A DNA stretch of 64,000 nt from the NCBI GenBank assembly GCA_958299035.1, contig CATQJL010000223.1:67698371-67762370 (forward strand). The letters run 5' to 3'. The DNA is from Cylicocyclus nassatus (lineage: Eukaryota > Nematoda > Chromadorea > Rhabditida > Strongylidae). Both the position numbers and the translations under genes were made by a program. The first letter of the stretch is position 1. Each line of letters starts with the position of its first letter. Below, one piece after another: positions 12,434 to 23,774 of the stretch. The notes under the pieces are model-generated. The model was given only the letters and a program-made list of their open reading frames with translations, did no database searches and was not told the DNA's origin.

Positions 12434-13355
12434 TTAGGTTGTCCGGAAATCAATGCAGGTTTTAAATTCCAACCGCTATAAGTCATACACCTTTCATTTC
12501 TAAGTAGGTTGCAAAACACCATTTGATAGAACAAAGCAAGCTCTACAAAATGGCTTTTCTGCTTTAGCAACAGCTCTGGTCCACCACGAGTTTTACGCCA
12601 AAAACTAAGAAGATTAAACTGCCCGAAAAATTGAGAAAAATCTTAACTCAGGTCTTTGTAATCCTGCAAAAATCCTAGCTTGCTCACTTGAACACAACCC
12701 ACATAGAGCATCTATATACGCCGTTGCCGTATTTTTTTCTCCGTTAGAAATCAAGAAAACGGAAATTTTCCTGTATTTGCCAAAGTGATGCTGTGCCGCT
12801 CCCACATAAGTAGTTGTATACTACAAACCTGTAGAAGTACAAACGTGGATTTTCACCTCTCTACAAGCTTTAGTTCTCGAAAAATATCGAATACAGTTTT
12901 TCCTAGTCATGTGGTCCAAGCTAAAATTCAAATTTCTTGGGAACTTAAACTTGTAGAGAGCTGAAAATTCACGTTTGTACTTCTATAGGTTTGCAGTATA
13001 CAACTACTTATGTGGGAGCGGCACAGCATCACTTTGGCAAATGCACGAAAACTTCCGTTTTCTTAATTTCTAACGGAGAAAAAAATACGGCAACGGCGTA
13101 TATAGATGCCCTATGTGGATTGTGTTCACGTGAGCAAATTAGAATTTATGCAGGATTTTTAAGAACTGAGTTAAGATTTTTCTCAATTTTTTGGGCAGTT
13201 GAATCTTTTTACTTTTGCTCGAAACTCGTGGTGGATCAAAGCTGTTGTTAAAGCAGAATAGCCATTTTGTAGAGCTTGTTTTGTTCTATCGAATATTGTT
13301 GTATGACTTATTGCGGTTGGAATTCCAAACTTGCATTAATTTCCAGACAACCTAA
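12434..13355. mobile_element. Palindromic mariner-derived element, copy 1
   Basis: A 922-bp near-complete palindrome flanked by TA dinucleotides (12432-12433, 13356-13357). Ends are TTAGGTTGTCCGGAAAT and the inverted equivalent. The two arms (about 12434-12880 and 12905-13355) mirror each other, including a segment starting GTGGGAGCGGCACAGCATC. No transposase is present. It is a close relative of the copy at 62479-63430. The open frames on both arms are the same sequence read twice. Confidence 0.88.
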
Positions 13356-13389
13356 TAAATTGGGCATAACTAAAAACCAAGCTGAGTAT

Positions 13390-14105
13390 AGTTCCCTTCA
13401 GGATCTAGATATACGCTTTTGGTAAATCTCTCAATCCCGGTGAAGCTGTAATACAGTAATTCACACTATCATAAAGTACGAAAAAACTCTTGCCTGTCTT
13501 CTTCTTTTGAAATGAAGGTAAACTTACTGTATGAAATCTTTAACAAAACTGCCCAAGGAAGTTCTCCTCTTTCAGCTCGTCTACCTCCCATTACCTGAGA
13601 TTGGCGGATAAGAGGGTAGGCTGAGAATATAAGACGATGATGACAATTTTGGGTTGTCATAAATTTTGTCCGTTTCTTTTTATCGGTCACCAAAACTCAG
13701 AAAACCCTAGTTGGCGAGCGACTTGGGTAACGTTTGACTTAGGTTTGTATCTTCTTTCTAAAATTTACATCTTCTTTTTGATCTAGGCAGTTTGTCGATG
13801 TTACTGCCATGACATTTTGAGCGCCTTAGCTATCACGCAATATGTAATTTTGAGAAAATGTTGTTCTAATGAAGCAAAAAGCACTGATAGCCATCATGTA
13901 AAGTAAACCTTTAACTAAATAGTGCTCGCTCCGATTACATAATTCAAGTATCAGAAGTTTGCAATAATTATTCATTTAGGAAAAATTCCCAAGAGCACGT
14001 ACAGTCCATAGAAGCGTCCGCGAAGCTAATTCCTTGAAGCAATCAAACTTGAGCACAATGATATTTGATGACAGTGAAACTTACTCAAGCTTCCACCTGC
14101 ACCAC
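13390..14105. other. Repeat-derived sequence, no gene
   Basis: The part at about 13780-13960 resembles the interior of the mariner-like elements at 5.1 and 31.4 kb (GATGTTACTGCCATGACA-type stretch) but lacks the terminal repeats. No gene was recognised. Confidence 0.4.
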
Positions 14106-14757
14106 CTGTATCCCTTGATCATCGTGTTGCACGGGCGGCTACCATGATGCCTATATTCGTCTTGTCTCGGGCGGTTGTTGACCAGTGTTTGCTCATCGCA
14201 GCAGGAACACGCAGAAAGCTCTGAAGGACTTTATTGAAGAACTTCGTAAACATATCTGACCATCGCGTCGGCGGTCTTCCTCGTTTGTATTTAAAGTCCG
14301 GTGGTATCCAACCTGTTACAGCTCTCGTCCACCGGCTGTCGTCGAAACGCATTACGTGCCCTGCTATCTTATCTCGTTCTGTTTGGCGCATGCGGCAGCG
14401 TCCCTGATTTTCGATCGTTGACGTAAAGTTGAACTTCGATTCCTTGCTTCACTTGCGTAAATCAGTTCACTCCTAGCATCACTCTCTCAACAGCACGTCC
14501 AATAACCTGACACCGTGTTCATCCTGCTTCCTCATTTCCATGATTCTGAAGCGTACGTCAAAGCAGGAAGAACCGTTTGCTTGAAGAGGTGGGCGCGGAT
14601 CCGGATGCTCGGTCTTTTCACACGTACTCAATCGTCTTATATGTTCCCCGTACTACACGTGTCCTCCTGCTCAGTTCCGGAACTAGATCGTTCATCATAT
14701 TGAGTTCACGAACTAGGTAGGAGTGGCTTGAGCATTAGGTGATGTTCGTCCCGTTGA

Positions 14758-15081
14758 AGGCACCGTCCACCCAAAATCTCAAATTCAATGTTTTTATCGT
14801 CTTGATGCCTTCTGAAAGCCCTGATTCCGAATATGGAGTCGAAAATCCGAGAAACCCCCAAAAATCCCTGTTTCGGGAACCCTCTGCAACAAGTGCAGGC
14901 GAGATAAAGCAAAGTGAGCGGAGCGGCCATGGTCGCCCCGTCTACTTTGCTACTTCCGGAGCGGATTTCTCGCTCCAGAAGCAGTCTCTTGCGGCAAAGC
15001 TTGGGGGTTTGCCTAGTGTGGGGGCCCACACTAGTATGCCATCATAATCTCGCCAACCTCCATTTTGGATGGACGGTGCCC
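14758..15081. mobile_element. MITE inserted in the RTE, TTAA-type
   Basis: Terminal inverted repeats GGCACCGTCCA are seen at both ends, and RTE coding sequence breaks exactly at the borders (FML on one side, NGTNI on the other). The flanks read TTGA and GTAA where the uninterrupted RTE would have TTAA, so a 4-bp TTAA duplication that has since mutated is the simplest reading. It shares an ATTCGGAAT/CGAATATGGA interior and its end type with 54657-54968. A piggyBac-like ancestry is an inference from the target site only. Confidence 0.65.
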
Positions 15082-15524
15082 GTAAGCATGAAAGGCGCAT
15101 CAGGCTCTTTTCCGTGCCTCATGAACATCGTCTTCGTTAGATTCAGCCCTAGACCGATTTTTCCGCAGACTTCGTCAAACTGGGCCAGCATTTGTTCCGC
15201 CTGCGTGATGCTTGGTGTTTTTATACGATGTCATCAGCAAAGCGAAGGTGGTGTAGTTGCCGGCCGTCGACTTTCACTCCCATGTTGTCCCATTCCATTA
15301 CGCATGACGTTCTCCAGAGCGACACTGAATGAATTCGGCGATATAGTAGTGTCGTCCTTGTCGCACGCCTATTTTAGCGCAGATGATGATGTCTTGTAGA
15401 ATGGTATGATGATGGTTGTGAAGTTATACAATTCACGAATCATCTCAATATACTGAGTAGGAAGACCTTGATTGCTCAAGACAGATGACAGCTTCAGTCT
15501 CAACCAAGTAAAGGGCTTCTGTAA

Positions 15525-15614
15525 GTCGATGAAGGTGAGACAGAGCCTAAGATGCCGCTCTGTCTCACCTTCATCGACATCGAAGTGTCACTTTACTCTA
15601 GTGACACTTCGATG
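15525..15614. repeat. Two adjacent perfect hairpins inside the RT
   Basis: Arms 15525-15546 and 15557-15578 are a perfect 22-nt inverted repeat with a 10-nt loop. Directly next to it, 15578-15591 and 15601-15614 form a perfect 14-nt inverted repeat with a 9-nt loop. The segment between the outer arms is inverted relative to the expected RT reading order (around SREYK..LTFIDL), as produced by a template-switch event. Confidence 0.8.
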
Positions 15615-15872
15615 AACCTTGACACCGTTTGTATGTAGTTAGATCCTCATCGCCAGCTTGCTCGAATGGTTGTCTTCGTCCTCTTCCGATTCTGTCAAGA
15701 ATAAGTCGTTTAAAGAGTTTGTAGACTACGGACAACAGGCAGATAGGGCGATGACTGCCGATGTCGCAGGAATCTCCCTTCTTGTACAGCAACAGGTCTT
15801 GCTAATCTTCCATCGTCTCGAAACCGGCCTTCCGTCAGATATCGCATGAAGAGCCTTGTCAAGGTATTGATA

Positions 15873-15914
15873 AGACTCGTCAAGCTATCATCGACATGAT
15901 AGCTTGACGAGTCT
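15873..15914. repeat. Perfect 19-nt hairpin inside the RT
   Basis: Arms 15873-15891 and 15896-15914 are exact reverse complements with a CGAC loop. One arm encodes the expected TSLINTLTRL-type RTE sequence, and the other is an extra inverted copy that adds foreign residues. Confidence 0.8.
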
Positions 15915-16275
15915 CGGAAGGAACAGACTGTCCCTCCTTGAGATGTCATGATGGAATGTGGCTTAGCTCGCAAAGAGATCTGAGTAGAAGTAGAAGCCGT
16001 GGATGATCCACTATCTTCGGGAAGCAGTTGTGGTTCCGTCAAGACGACGAAGTGCGATCATCTTTGCCTTGTTTGACGAAGCTTCGACATGAGTTGCGTA
16101 CTTCTTCCAGCCTCGGCGGCGTCATTTATCGCTGCTACTCTTTTCTCCTTGTTGAAGTCTTCTTTTATCGCTTCTCTGCATTGCTTCGAACGTCAGTCGG
16201 TAGTTGCCTGTGGCTCGTGCGCGACGTTGGCGTATCAGTCCAAAGTCTTCGCGGTAAGACGCCTCGTACTCCTTA

Positions 16276-16796
16276 CAAGGGAAGCTTGTTTAGTCGAAGT
16301 GGCCTTTTTGGATGAGATGTAATGAGATGTATTATATTGAAGGGCATAAAATGTTCAAATTCCAATTTCAAATTTCAAACGCGCCTTCCTTATCTGCATA
16401 ACGTTATCGAGGAGAAGTTATGAGTTAGAAGCCAAGAATGTTAAAGTTAGAAGCCCTTTTTGTAGCCAAAAATTGAATGCGCATTTTGGATAAAATAAAT
16501 TGCTGAAATCTTACTAGCCTTCAAATAATGCAACTAAGTATGATATATTTCATTATTTTAGGGTATTTTTTGAATAAAGTGCTCTATCAGTGCTCCATTA
16601 AAGAGTTGGAGAAAGTGTCGCGAATAATTCAGTCATACTTGCACATTTAGTTTTTTGCTCCAATAGGCGCTCACAAGTCCTTGTCCATAGATGCTCTGCA
16701 GATAGAGAAGGCAAATTTGGAATCAGCATTTTATGCGCTTTAATATGATATACATCTCATCTAAAAAGGCCACTTCGACTAAACATGCTTTCCTTG
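16276..16796. mobile_element. 521-bp MITE with 3-bp TTA duplication
   Basis: The terminal inverted repeats of about 45 bp begin CAAGG and contain TTTAGTCGAAGTGGCC. Both flanks are TTA (16273-16275 and 16797-16799). It is inserted in the RTE between the endonuclease and RT. A TTA duplication fits PIF/Harbinger-type elements, though the superfamily is inferred from target site alone. A second copy is at 63527. Confidence 0.78.
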
Positions 16797-17814
16797 TTAG
16801 ACTCTGAGATCTTTGGCACAAGCGTGGAGATGCTGAGCGAACTCGTATTCTTCGTCGATGTTCGATCACGGCATCTCGCCATAAGCCGAATATCGAAGAA
16901 AAGAGATTCCAATTGATAGTATTCATGGGACGATGTTTCCCAAACTTGGCGGCCCTCTCTCCATTCCGCAGGAAGGAGAATTTGGAGCGTAAAAGGCGAT
17001 GGTGTGATCCCTCGTAGAACTCCAAAACGACAGCGACGTCCGTAGGCAGTACTTTCTGATGACGATTATGTGGTCAATCTCGTTATGCATCGGTCGAATC
17101 CCAGGTCCAGCGTCGGGAAGGGGGCTTTTGGAACTGTGCGTTTTCATGGATAGTCGTCGTTGTCATGATCAGCTCTAGCAGTTTCTTCCCTTGTTTGTTC
17201 TGCCGTAGTCTATCGGTACCTACGTAAAGTTTTGCAGGCGACCTTCTGGCTCCGATATTCGCGTTGAAATCAGCGACGATGATTTTGAAGAAAGCGTGGT
17301 CTTTTCCGTGGAAGTGGAACCCCTCCAAATCATCCATACAGAAGGCCTCGTCGTAGCTTGATGCCGGGGCATACGCAAAGAAGACGGTCAAGGTGGGGAT
17401 TCCACATCTTGATATTCGCAAACGTCCGATTCGGGTTGTGGTTGCTCGAAAGAATCGATGCCCATGGCCAAACACGTGTTAACAGAGACTCCCACTCCAC
17501 CTACACTTTCACTTTGACTGTCGCATGTTCCTAAAAACGGTTCTTTTCCAGTCTTAAATGTGGGGTTCAGCGGGTGGTGCCTCCTTGTATCGGTCAGTCC
17601 AATGACGTCGTAATTGATCTTCCTCGCTTGCATCGTAAGGTCTTCAACAGATCGTCCGACGCCAGCGTCCTCGCTTTGTAAGTACAGATCGTCGTCATTG
17701 TTCCTCTCGTTTTCGGCAGCCTAGATCGCCTTTCAAATCTTGTCCCCACTGACGCTGCCTTGCTGGTGGATCTTCCAAGATTAAAGGAGCTTTTCATATT
17801 TTTGCTGTGTCGTA

Positions 17815-18138
17815 CAATTATTTTACTCGCAGGGATAGCGTAGTGGGCTCAAGCCCCCTGGAAGGACGATCGCAGCTAACTTGTTAAAGGCGACTCCGAA
17901 CTCAACTTCCCTACATATTACATACCCGGGAAATTAGCTTTTAGTGGAGGCAGGGAGAGTCCATCCTCGGCTCCGCTTGCCTATCAGAGCAGGCGCGGGT
18001 TCACTTCTGATCGGCGATTATCCCCTATCAGCCACCCAAGGACGCCAACGTGGCCCAGCGCTCGAAATGCGCGCTGTGCTGAAACTGTTCCCGGATTTCG
18101 AAATCAGTCTGAACGCAGCCAAAAGCTCGAATGGCTTA
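17815..18138. other. GC-rich leader next to the RTE
   Basis: This block lies directly upstream of the RTE endonuclease start and is GC-richer than its surroundings. It may be the RTE 5' untranslated region. The short open frame at 17944-18165 has no recognised motif. A TAGCGTAGTGGGCTCAAG stretch at about 17837 looks loosely tRNA-like, but no cloverleaf can be completed. Confidence 0.35.
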
Positions 18139-18495
18139 AACTTGCTGCATTTGCGTGTTTCATAACTTCACAAAGATCAAAATCTCCGGAAAAATCAATG
18201 ATTGAGGCTTCACATAACAGACCAGAAGAATCAGGAGCGCTACCGTATGGTGCAAAATGCTTAAATCGTGCTTTCTCTTTTCCAAAACACTGGAATTAAA
18301 TTTTTGAAAATTAGTCGAACTTGAACAGATGTGCGACGGGTGAAGAAACTCAATTATTCAAAAGCATCCGGAAGATTATGGTCTAAAGAATAACCAAAGA
18401 AAAGACGAGGAGAATGCGTGTTTAGCATATTGAGGTCTTTAGTCAAGGTTTCGTAGTGGTTTGAAAAAACGAACAAAACTTTCTGGACAAGCTGA
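18139..18495. mobile_element. Diverged mariner-like fragment
   Basis: Resembles 31800-32190, including TGCGTGTTTCATAACTT and the GGTTTGAAAAAAC..CAAAACTTTC end. The left end is missing and the right terminal repeat is degraded. Confidence 0.55.
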
Positions 18496-18499
18496 TAGA

Positions 18500-19410
18500 A
18501 TTAAAAGGTCCAAGAGTTGAAAGAGTTTTCAAAATAAAAGCTGGCGCGGCTCGATTTTATTTGATGAGTGAACAAACATTTTTTGGTTCCTCTTATCTTA
18601 TTCCTTGGGTTGAAGGCTTTGCTGTTACGGCATTTTGAATAGCGTTGCCAGATAGATGAGGGATTCTTAATTAATGTACAACGAAAACATGGCAGATACC
18701 TTTGCTAACTAATTTTCTCCCTACCTTTTCTTGCATAAAGTCGTCTTCGTCATCGTCCTGAACGTCATTCTCATTCAACCCTAGATGGAGTTCATCATCG
18801 TTAGCATTTGAGTTGTCATTGAAAGAACGTCTGTAAAGTCAGTTCTCAGAAAATGCTGAAAGGAGAAGGAGCTGGTGCACAAAAACTTGTGTTTTTCACA
18901 ACAAAATTTCTCACTATAATGCCTTAACGTTGTAGATCTAGTTCTGAAAAGGGTCCAGTCTTGCTCATTGAAAAAGAGCTAGTATGTTATTTTAATGGCG
19001 TTTATCAGCGCGATTTCGAGTTGAATGTTAAGCAGGGTCAATCGTGGCGTGAGTGTGACACGCACACCTGATGGGTCATGTTGAAATGTCAGAGAATAAA
19101 AGGGGTTGTAATCGAATTATACTGTTAACGATAACATGATGATCTTAGTAAACAACCGTCAGTTTAGATGGTTTGAACTTAGGGCCCCAAATGAGACCTG
19201 CAAGGTAAATTCACGAGCGGCCTTTGCCTTATGCTATAGGAATGCAATGTTTCACCAGGTGGGTGAGCGTTTGAGCACGTGTCACACTGATCTAACCTTA
19301 CTTCCGTAAACGTTCGTTTTGAGAACACGAGGAAAACGCAAACGAAACCCAGAGCCAAAAGCCCAACCAAGCTTCTCGTGAGTAACTAGCGGGGCACGTA
19401 ATCGCTATAT
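18500..19410. other. No gene recognised
   Basis: A minus-strand frame at 19179-19370 has no recognised motif. No repeat border or RNA gene was identified. Confidence 0.4.
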
Positions 19411-19415
19411 ATATA

Positions 19416-20326
19416 CAGGGTGTCCCAAAAGTCAGAACACACTTTTTGGTCGTTAATAACTCCTGAGCGCCATTCATTAGAAGAAGCTTCAGCTTAGATT
19501 TCTAGTATGGAGCAAACCACCCAACTCTCTTCATTACTGTGGGATTACGGTAGGAACCTCCAGCATATAGCGACATCGTGAAATAGGCGGTTTGCACAAA
19601 ATGTTTCAAAAAAAATTGCGTAGCATTGTTTTCAGACATGCTAAATTCATCAGACAACCATTCATGAGTTTTTAAGAAATTTGAACGATCCAGTAACGCT
19701 TTTGAAAAAAAAAGGAAAAGACGTGTTGCGATTTACTCGACACAACCTATGAAAAAAAATCCTCGGTGAAATGCGAGTTTCATATTGTGATCGACAACTC
19801 AGTTTCAACTTACGATAGGGTTTTCTGCTTGTTGAGTATATGTTCTGGGAGTTACATTTAGTCACTTATCTCAAAACCCTCCTACCCTAATTCCACACTA
19901 ATGAGGAGAGTTGTGTGATTCGTTCCATATTGCAAATCTAAGTTGTAGCCTCCTCTTTTAAATGGTTCAATGGTTCCAAATGTTAACAATAAGAGAAGAC
20001 TCAGTGGAAATAGAGTAATTAACGATCAAAAAGTGTGTAACCTCGAGTCATTTGTAACTCAATATGTGAGATTGCACGCCCCTATTAGCGATGGCACCCA
20101 TGCTAGTAACTTCTCAGTAAAACATCTTCCAGCCCAACAAATTGTAGAAATCTGTCCTACTGACTAACATATAACCAACTAAAACAAAAGAACCAAGGAA
20201 ACAAAGAAATCACTAGGAATGAGCAAGTTTTAGTTTCGCAGTTCGTCAGTTAGCGCGCATAGTGCGCACTACGCATAATAAGTTATTATACAGTTGACTC
20301 GACGATACTTACTTTTAGGACACCCT
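19416..20326. mobile_element. Non-autonomous Tc1/mariner-type element
   Basis: About 910 bp between CAGGGTGTCCCAAAAGT and ACTTTTAGGACACCCT, with TA-rich (TATA) flanks. Subterminal inverted segments (around 19490-19560 and 19860-19950) mirror each other. No transposase is present. A diverged relative of the subterminal part is at about 29540-29700. Confidence 0.78.
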
Positions 20327-20329
20327 ATA

Positions 20330-21060
20330 TAAAGCAGAAGATCTGCATGTCTGCACATTCCCCATAGTCATGAAAAACGAGCGGTCATCAAGATACGGTA
20401 AGGACGGTAGGAAGCGAACCCAGGAAGAGTCGGAATTGAAAGGAAGGATAAGTGTTGCTGCATGGGAGGTCAAGCATAATAAATAGACTAGTTCCAAATC
20501 GGGATGGATCCCAGAATGCCAGCTTGTATAACGTAATATTGCGGAAAAAAGTGCTCGAAATTGCACAATTCCGGAGTACGGATAGAAAGGATCGATGAAC
20601 AGTTGATTGCAACCGAAACAGAAAAAAATCAAGTTGTTCTTTTCTGTTGACAAAGTTGCTTGTTATTTTTTTCAAAAACCCGTATTGAATGCAAATTTTT
20701 GTTTATATCATTCTACTTCTTTTTAGAATTCTGATTTTTACATGGAAGTTCCTGCTGAAATTTTATGAATTGTTTCCTTTATCCCGCTAAGCGACTGTTG
20801 CTGGAAGTCATCATTGATTTTCTGATAGTGGTCGCTACCAAAGGTTGCGCGGCTATGCAGCAAAAAAGGTTCCGCTGGCAATGACATGGCCGAACCGTTT
20901 TCATTACAACATGTATCAATGACCACAAACACACAAACAGCATTGTTGCTCCTTTCTTGAGGACGTATTCCCGTTCACATATAAAACGATCGACCTCTAA
21001 ATCGGCAGCTCGTTGCACGCTGTCTGGGACGCCAAAAAACTTAGGCTTTGTATTTGCGTA
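20330..21060. other. No gene recognised
   Basis: Several overlapping minus-strand frames (20315-20675, 20738-21018) are present but none has a recognised motif. The frame at 20738-20932 has a protein-like composition without splice support. Confidence 0.35.
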
Positions 21061-21068
21061 AGGTTAAC

Positions 21069-21235
21069 CAGGGCCTGGCACCAGCTGGCACGGGGCAAGC
21101 TGGATATCGTTTTTGGGGCAAAAAGCAAAGGGGATTCCGTTTTTGTGGGCAAAGATATACGCAAAATTGGCGACGGCGACCTTTTTTTAGTCGACGTTTT
21201 GTTTTTGGGGTTTTTTAAAGGATTTTAGAGGGGAC
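21069..21235. mobile_element. Truncated hAT end
   Basis: Begins CAGGGCCTGGCAC and then matches the reverse complement of the right end of the hAT at 34717-36834 (GCTGGATATCGTTTTTGGGGC-type segment). The opposite terminus is absent. Confidence 0.6.
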
Positions 21236-21565
21236 TAGCTGGCTTACCCGGCTCCGCCGTATGTTCCGAATAGAAAATTCCATTTCTTGACCGATCCGGA
21301 CCAAACTTGGCACACATACCCTTCGGGCCCCGGCGGGTGTCACAGTCCACTTTTCGTTATCGATCGATGTCGATTTTATCGATTTTTTGCAAAATTTGAG
21401 CTAGGGGGCTGGAATTTGGCAGGGGGTGTAATCGAGCATGCTGATCACCCCCACGGAGGTGATCAGCATGCTCGATTACCCCCCTGTGCCAACTCCCAGC
21501 CCCGTAGCTCAAATTTTGCAAAAAATCGATAAAATCGATATCGATCGAAGACGAAAAGTAGCCTA
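21236..21565. repeat. Dispersed repeat with palindrome, copy 1
   Basis: Contains TTACCCGGCTCCGCC, then GGACCAAACTTGGCACAC, then ATCGATCGATGTCGATT, followed by a palindrome centred near 21452 with arms of about 105 bp (21340-21445, 21455-21560). The same modules recur at 30707-31140. Confidence 0.75.
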
Positions 21566-21689
21566 GTAGCCGAAAGTCCGCAGGATGTTGTGATTCGAAA
21601 GTTTGATTTTTTAGTGTTTGAATTTTTTTTGATTTTGCTTTTAAATTTTACGTGGATCAAACTTTGGCGATCGTTCTAATGCAGTCTTG

Positions 21690-21788
21690 TAAGGTTGCTT
21701 TGCTCTATCGATATGTTTCCCACAAGCTTATATTCATCCTACCTCGAGCGAGTAAGAAACCTGCATTAATCTCCGGACGATTTAATAA
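21690..21788. mobile_element. Terminal fragment of mariner-derived palindrome
   Basis: Shares the TTGCTCTATCGA..CTGCATTAATCTCCGGAC end of the elements at 12.4 and 62.5 kb and finishes at a degraded TTTAATA. Only one end is present. Confidence 0.5.
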
Positions 21789-21799
21789 TTAGCTATCTC

Positions 21800-22655
21800 G
21801 TTTTGCGCACAACACGAAGCACTTTTACTTTCTTTAAGTTAGGATCCACTCTAAATTACTGCAGAACTATATTTAAAAGCTAGCCCTTATTGCGCTCCTA
21901 TTTATATATTTCAAAAGTTGTACTTTAGCAACTAGTACCTAAAATGAAAGACAAATCAAGCTTAAATCATTGTCGTAAAAATGAGATTTGGGCAGTCAAA
22001 TTTTTTAATTTTTGCCTTTCTTCACAGTAGCGTTCGTAGTACAGCCTTAGCATGCTAACGCAACCCAATGTTTTACATGAAAGTTGAAAATTGTAAACCC
22101 TCTAACTTCATTTAGAAAAAATTCCAGATGAAATTTCGATTGTGATGAGAAAAGGTTCAAGGTTCTATAGATTCAAAAAAACAGAAAGTTAGAATACTTT
22201 ATGAATAGGTTAACGGGATGCGGCACCCTAAAAAGGTGTGACAGCCAACATTTTTTGGCCTCGTACCAACTTCTATAAATATTTTGTCACATGGAACTTT
22301 CGCTGCTTATAATCTGATGGCTCATAGCCTGAACCTCATAGTTCTTACGGGAATGATGTATGACTAGTTCACGGCAACAGACTTCAATAGCTGTTGGAAA
22401 CACAACCACTGAAAGCGGAGCACAGAGGAAGGAAATATCCACTGGTCCTTATTTCATAGTTCAGCGTTTATTCGGAGTAGGAGATGCCTAGTGTGGGCAA
22501 AAAATAAGTACTGCTCTGTGGCGAAGGTCAAAAGAGGTAAAAGTTCAACATTTTTCAAAGCTTTTTTCAAGTGGCTTAGTATTTGAAAACCTTGGAGTTC
22601 GCTAAAACTCACCCACAGATATACTTGACATGCTAATCATGAATATGTTACTCAT
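21800..22655. other. No gene recognised
   Basis: AT-rich, no long open frame and no repeat border identified. Confidence 0.4.
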
Positions 22656-22661
22656 TATGCT

Positions 22662-22863
22662 TCTCAGACAATCAAAGGCTCTCAACCGGCTGCACCAAAA
22701 GCGCCGTTGCCTTATCGTCGCCACTTTCGCTTCCCGCTGAGAAACTTTGCTAAAACTGGCAGCGAGCTGGCGGCCATAAAGTCGTCAGCGTGAAGCGAAA
22801 GTGGTGGCGATAAGGCAACGGCGCTTCTAGAGGGGCCTGCTGACAGCCTTTGATTGTTTGAGT
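22662..22863. repeat. Small foldback, arms about 75 bp
   Basis: Arms 22662-22735 and 22787-22863 are inverted copies, including GCGCCGTTGCCTTATCG. The spacer is about 50 bp. No flanking duplication was resolved. Confidence 0.75.
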
Positions 22864-23028
22864 TGGTAGGTTGCTTGAGTTTTTTAAGTTGTCAATCTGC
22901 TGAGCCATTGCGCAAACGCGAGGCAACAACATTGAGGTATTTGTCGGTCTTGACTGCCCTGGATGAGCTGAGTCCAAATCCGTGCAATGAAGTTTCTAGA
23001 GACATTAACAACTTGATTTCCGAACGTG

Positions 23029-23770
23029 ACCTGGGGCGGTATGCAACAATCGCCCGTCCAGGTAAGTTATCCGAACAGGTAGTTCCCGCTTCATAGCTCG
23101 GTGCTATGGGGATCTGTGTTCTTCCTTGTTTGTTCATCTTTGAAAGCTCTACTACCCTAATATTGTAGCACAATGATTAGCAGCACTTTGCTGTATAAGC
23201 TGAGATAACTCGTTATTTGTATGATTCCGAACGGGATCTCCCACTGATCACGCTCTTTTTAAAGTTATTTATACCCGCAAAAACTCAACGAAAACGTAAC
23301 AGAGTTTGCTGTCCATTTATTACGACAGTGCTACGTATGTTTATGAAAGAAATAAGTGAAAAATCAGGTTGAAAAAATCTTCGCTGAACCTGTGCTCGTG
23401 AATTGGGCTTTATCGAAAAACTCAAAACTTGCACATTTCATCTGTGCTACTAAAAATGCGTAGCACTGTCGTAATATCGAAAGCAAAACTATGTGACATT
23501 TTCATTGAGTTTCTGCGGATATAAATAACTTTGAAATTGAGCGTGATCAGTGGGAGATCCCGTTCGGGATCATACAAATAACGAATTATTTCAGCTTATA
23601 CAGCAAAGTGCTGCTAGTCATTGTGCTACTATATTAGGGTAGTAGAGCCTCCAGTGGATGAACAAACAAGGAAGAACACAGATTCCCAAAGCACCGAGCT
23701 ATGAAGCGGAAACTATCTGTCCGGGTAACTTACCCGGACGGGCGATTGTTGAATACCGCCCCTGATGTTT
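23029..23770. repeat. Foldback element, arms about 300 bp
   Basis: The left end GGGGCGGTATGCAACAATCG is mirrored at the right end CGATTGTTGAATACCGCCCC. Arms are about 23029-23340 and 23455-23770. The open frames at 22854-23096 and 22892-23173 lie mostly in the arm and are not genes. Confidence 0.82.
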
Positions 23771-23774
23771 GCGG

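Larger units (their letters stand above)
14110..17810 (-). pseudogene. RTE-type non-LTR retrotransposon, decayed
   Basis: Encodes an apurinic endonuclease plus reverse transcriptase, read 17810 to 14110. Endonuclease (about 17720-16810): ICTYKARTLAS start, TDTRRHH, ADFNANIG, RRWTWDS, NEIDHII and HRLLRSKFSF. Reverse transcriptase (about 16040-15090): LYKKGD..IGSHRPICLLSV (two parts), LTFIDL, LENVMR, and QFDEVCGKIGL. The C-terminal part resumes at 14740-14119 with RIRAHLF, LPALTYASE, AGHVMRF and GRPPTRWSD. Many frameshifts and stops make it inactive. Two MITEs are inserted (14758-15081 and 16276-16796), and inverted duplications disrupt the RT (15525-15614, 15873-15914). The intact family protein is about 1,000 residues. 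Confidence 0.9.

Noticed and set aside
15845..16042. 110-codon minus-strand frame as a host gene
   Set aside because: It is RTE linker and RT sequence read through an inverted duplication.
17837..17875. tRNA-like GTAGTGGGCTCAAGCCCC
   Set aside because: Only a D/T-like fragment; no acceptor or anticodon stem can be drawn at tRNA length.
20738..20932. 64-codon frame with protein-like composition
   Set aside because: No start context, splice site or family motif supports it.
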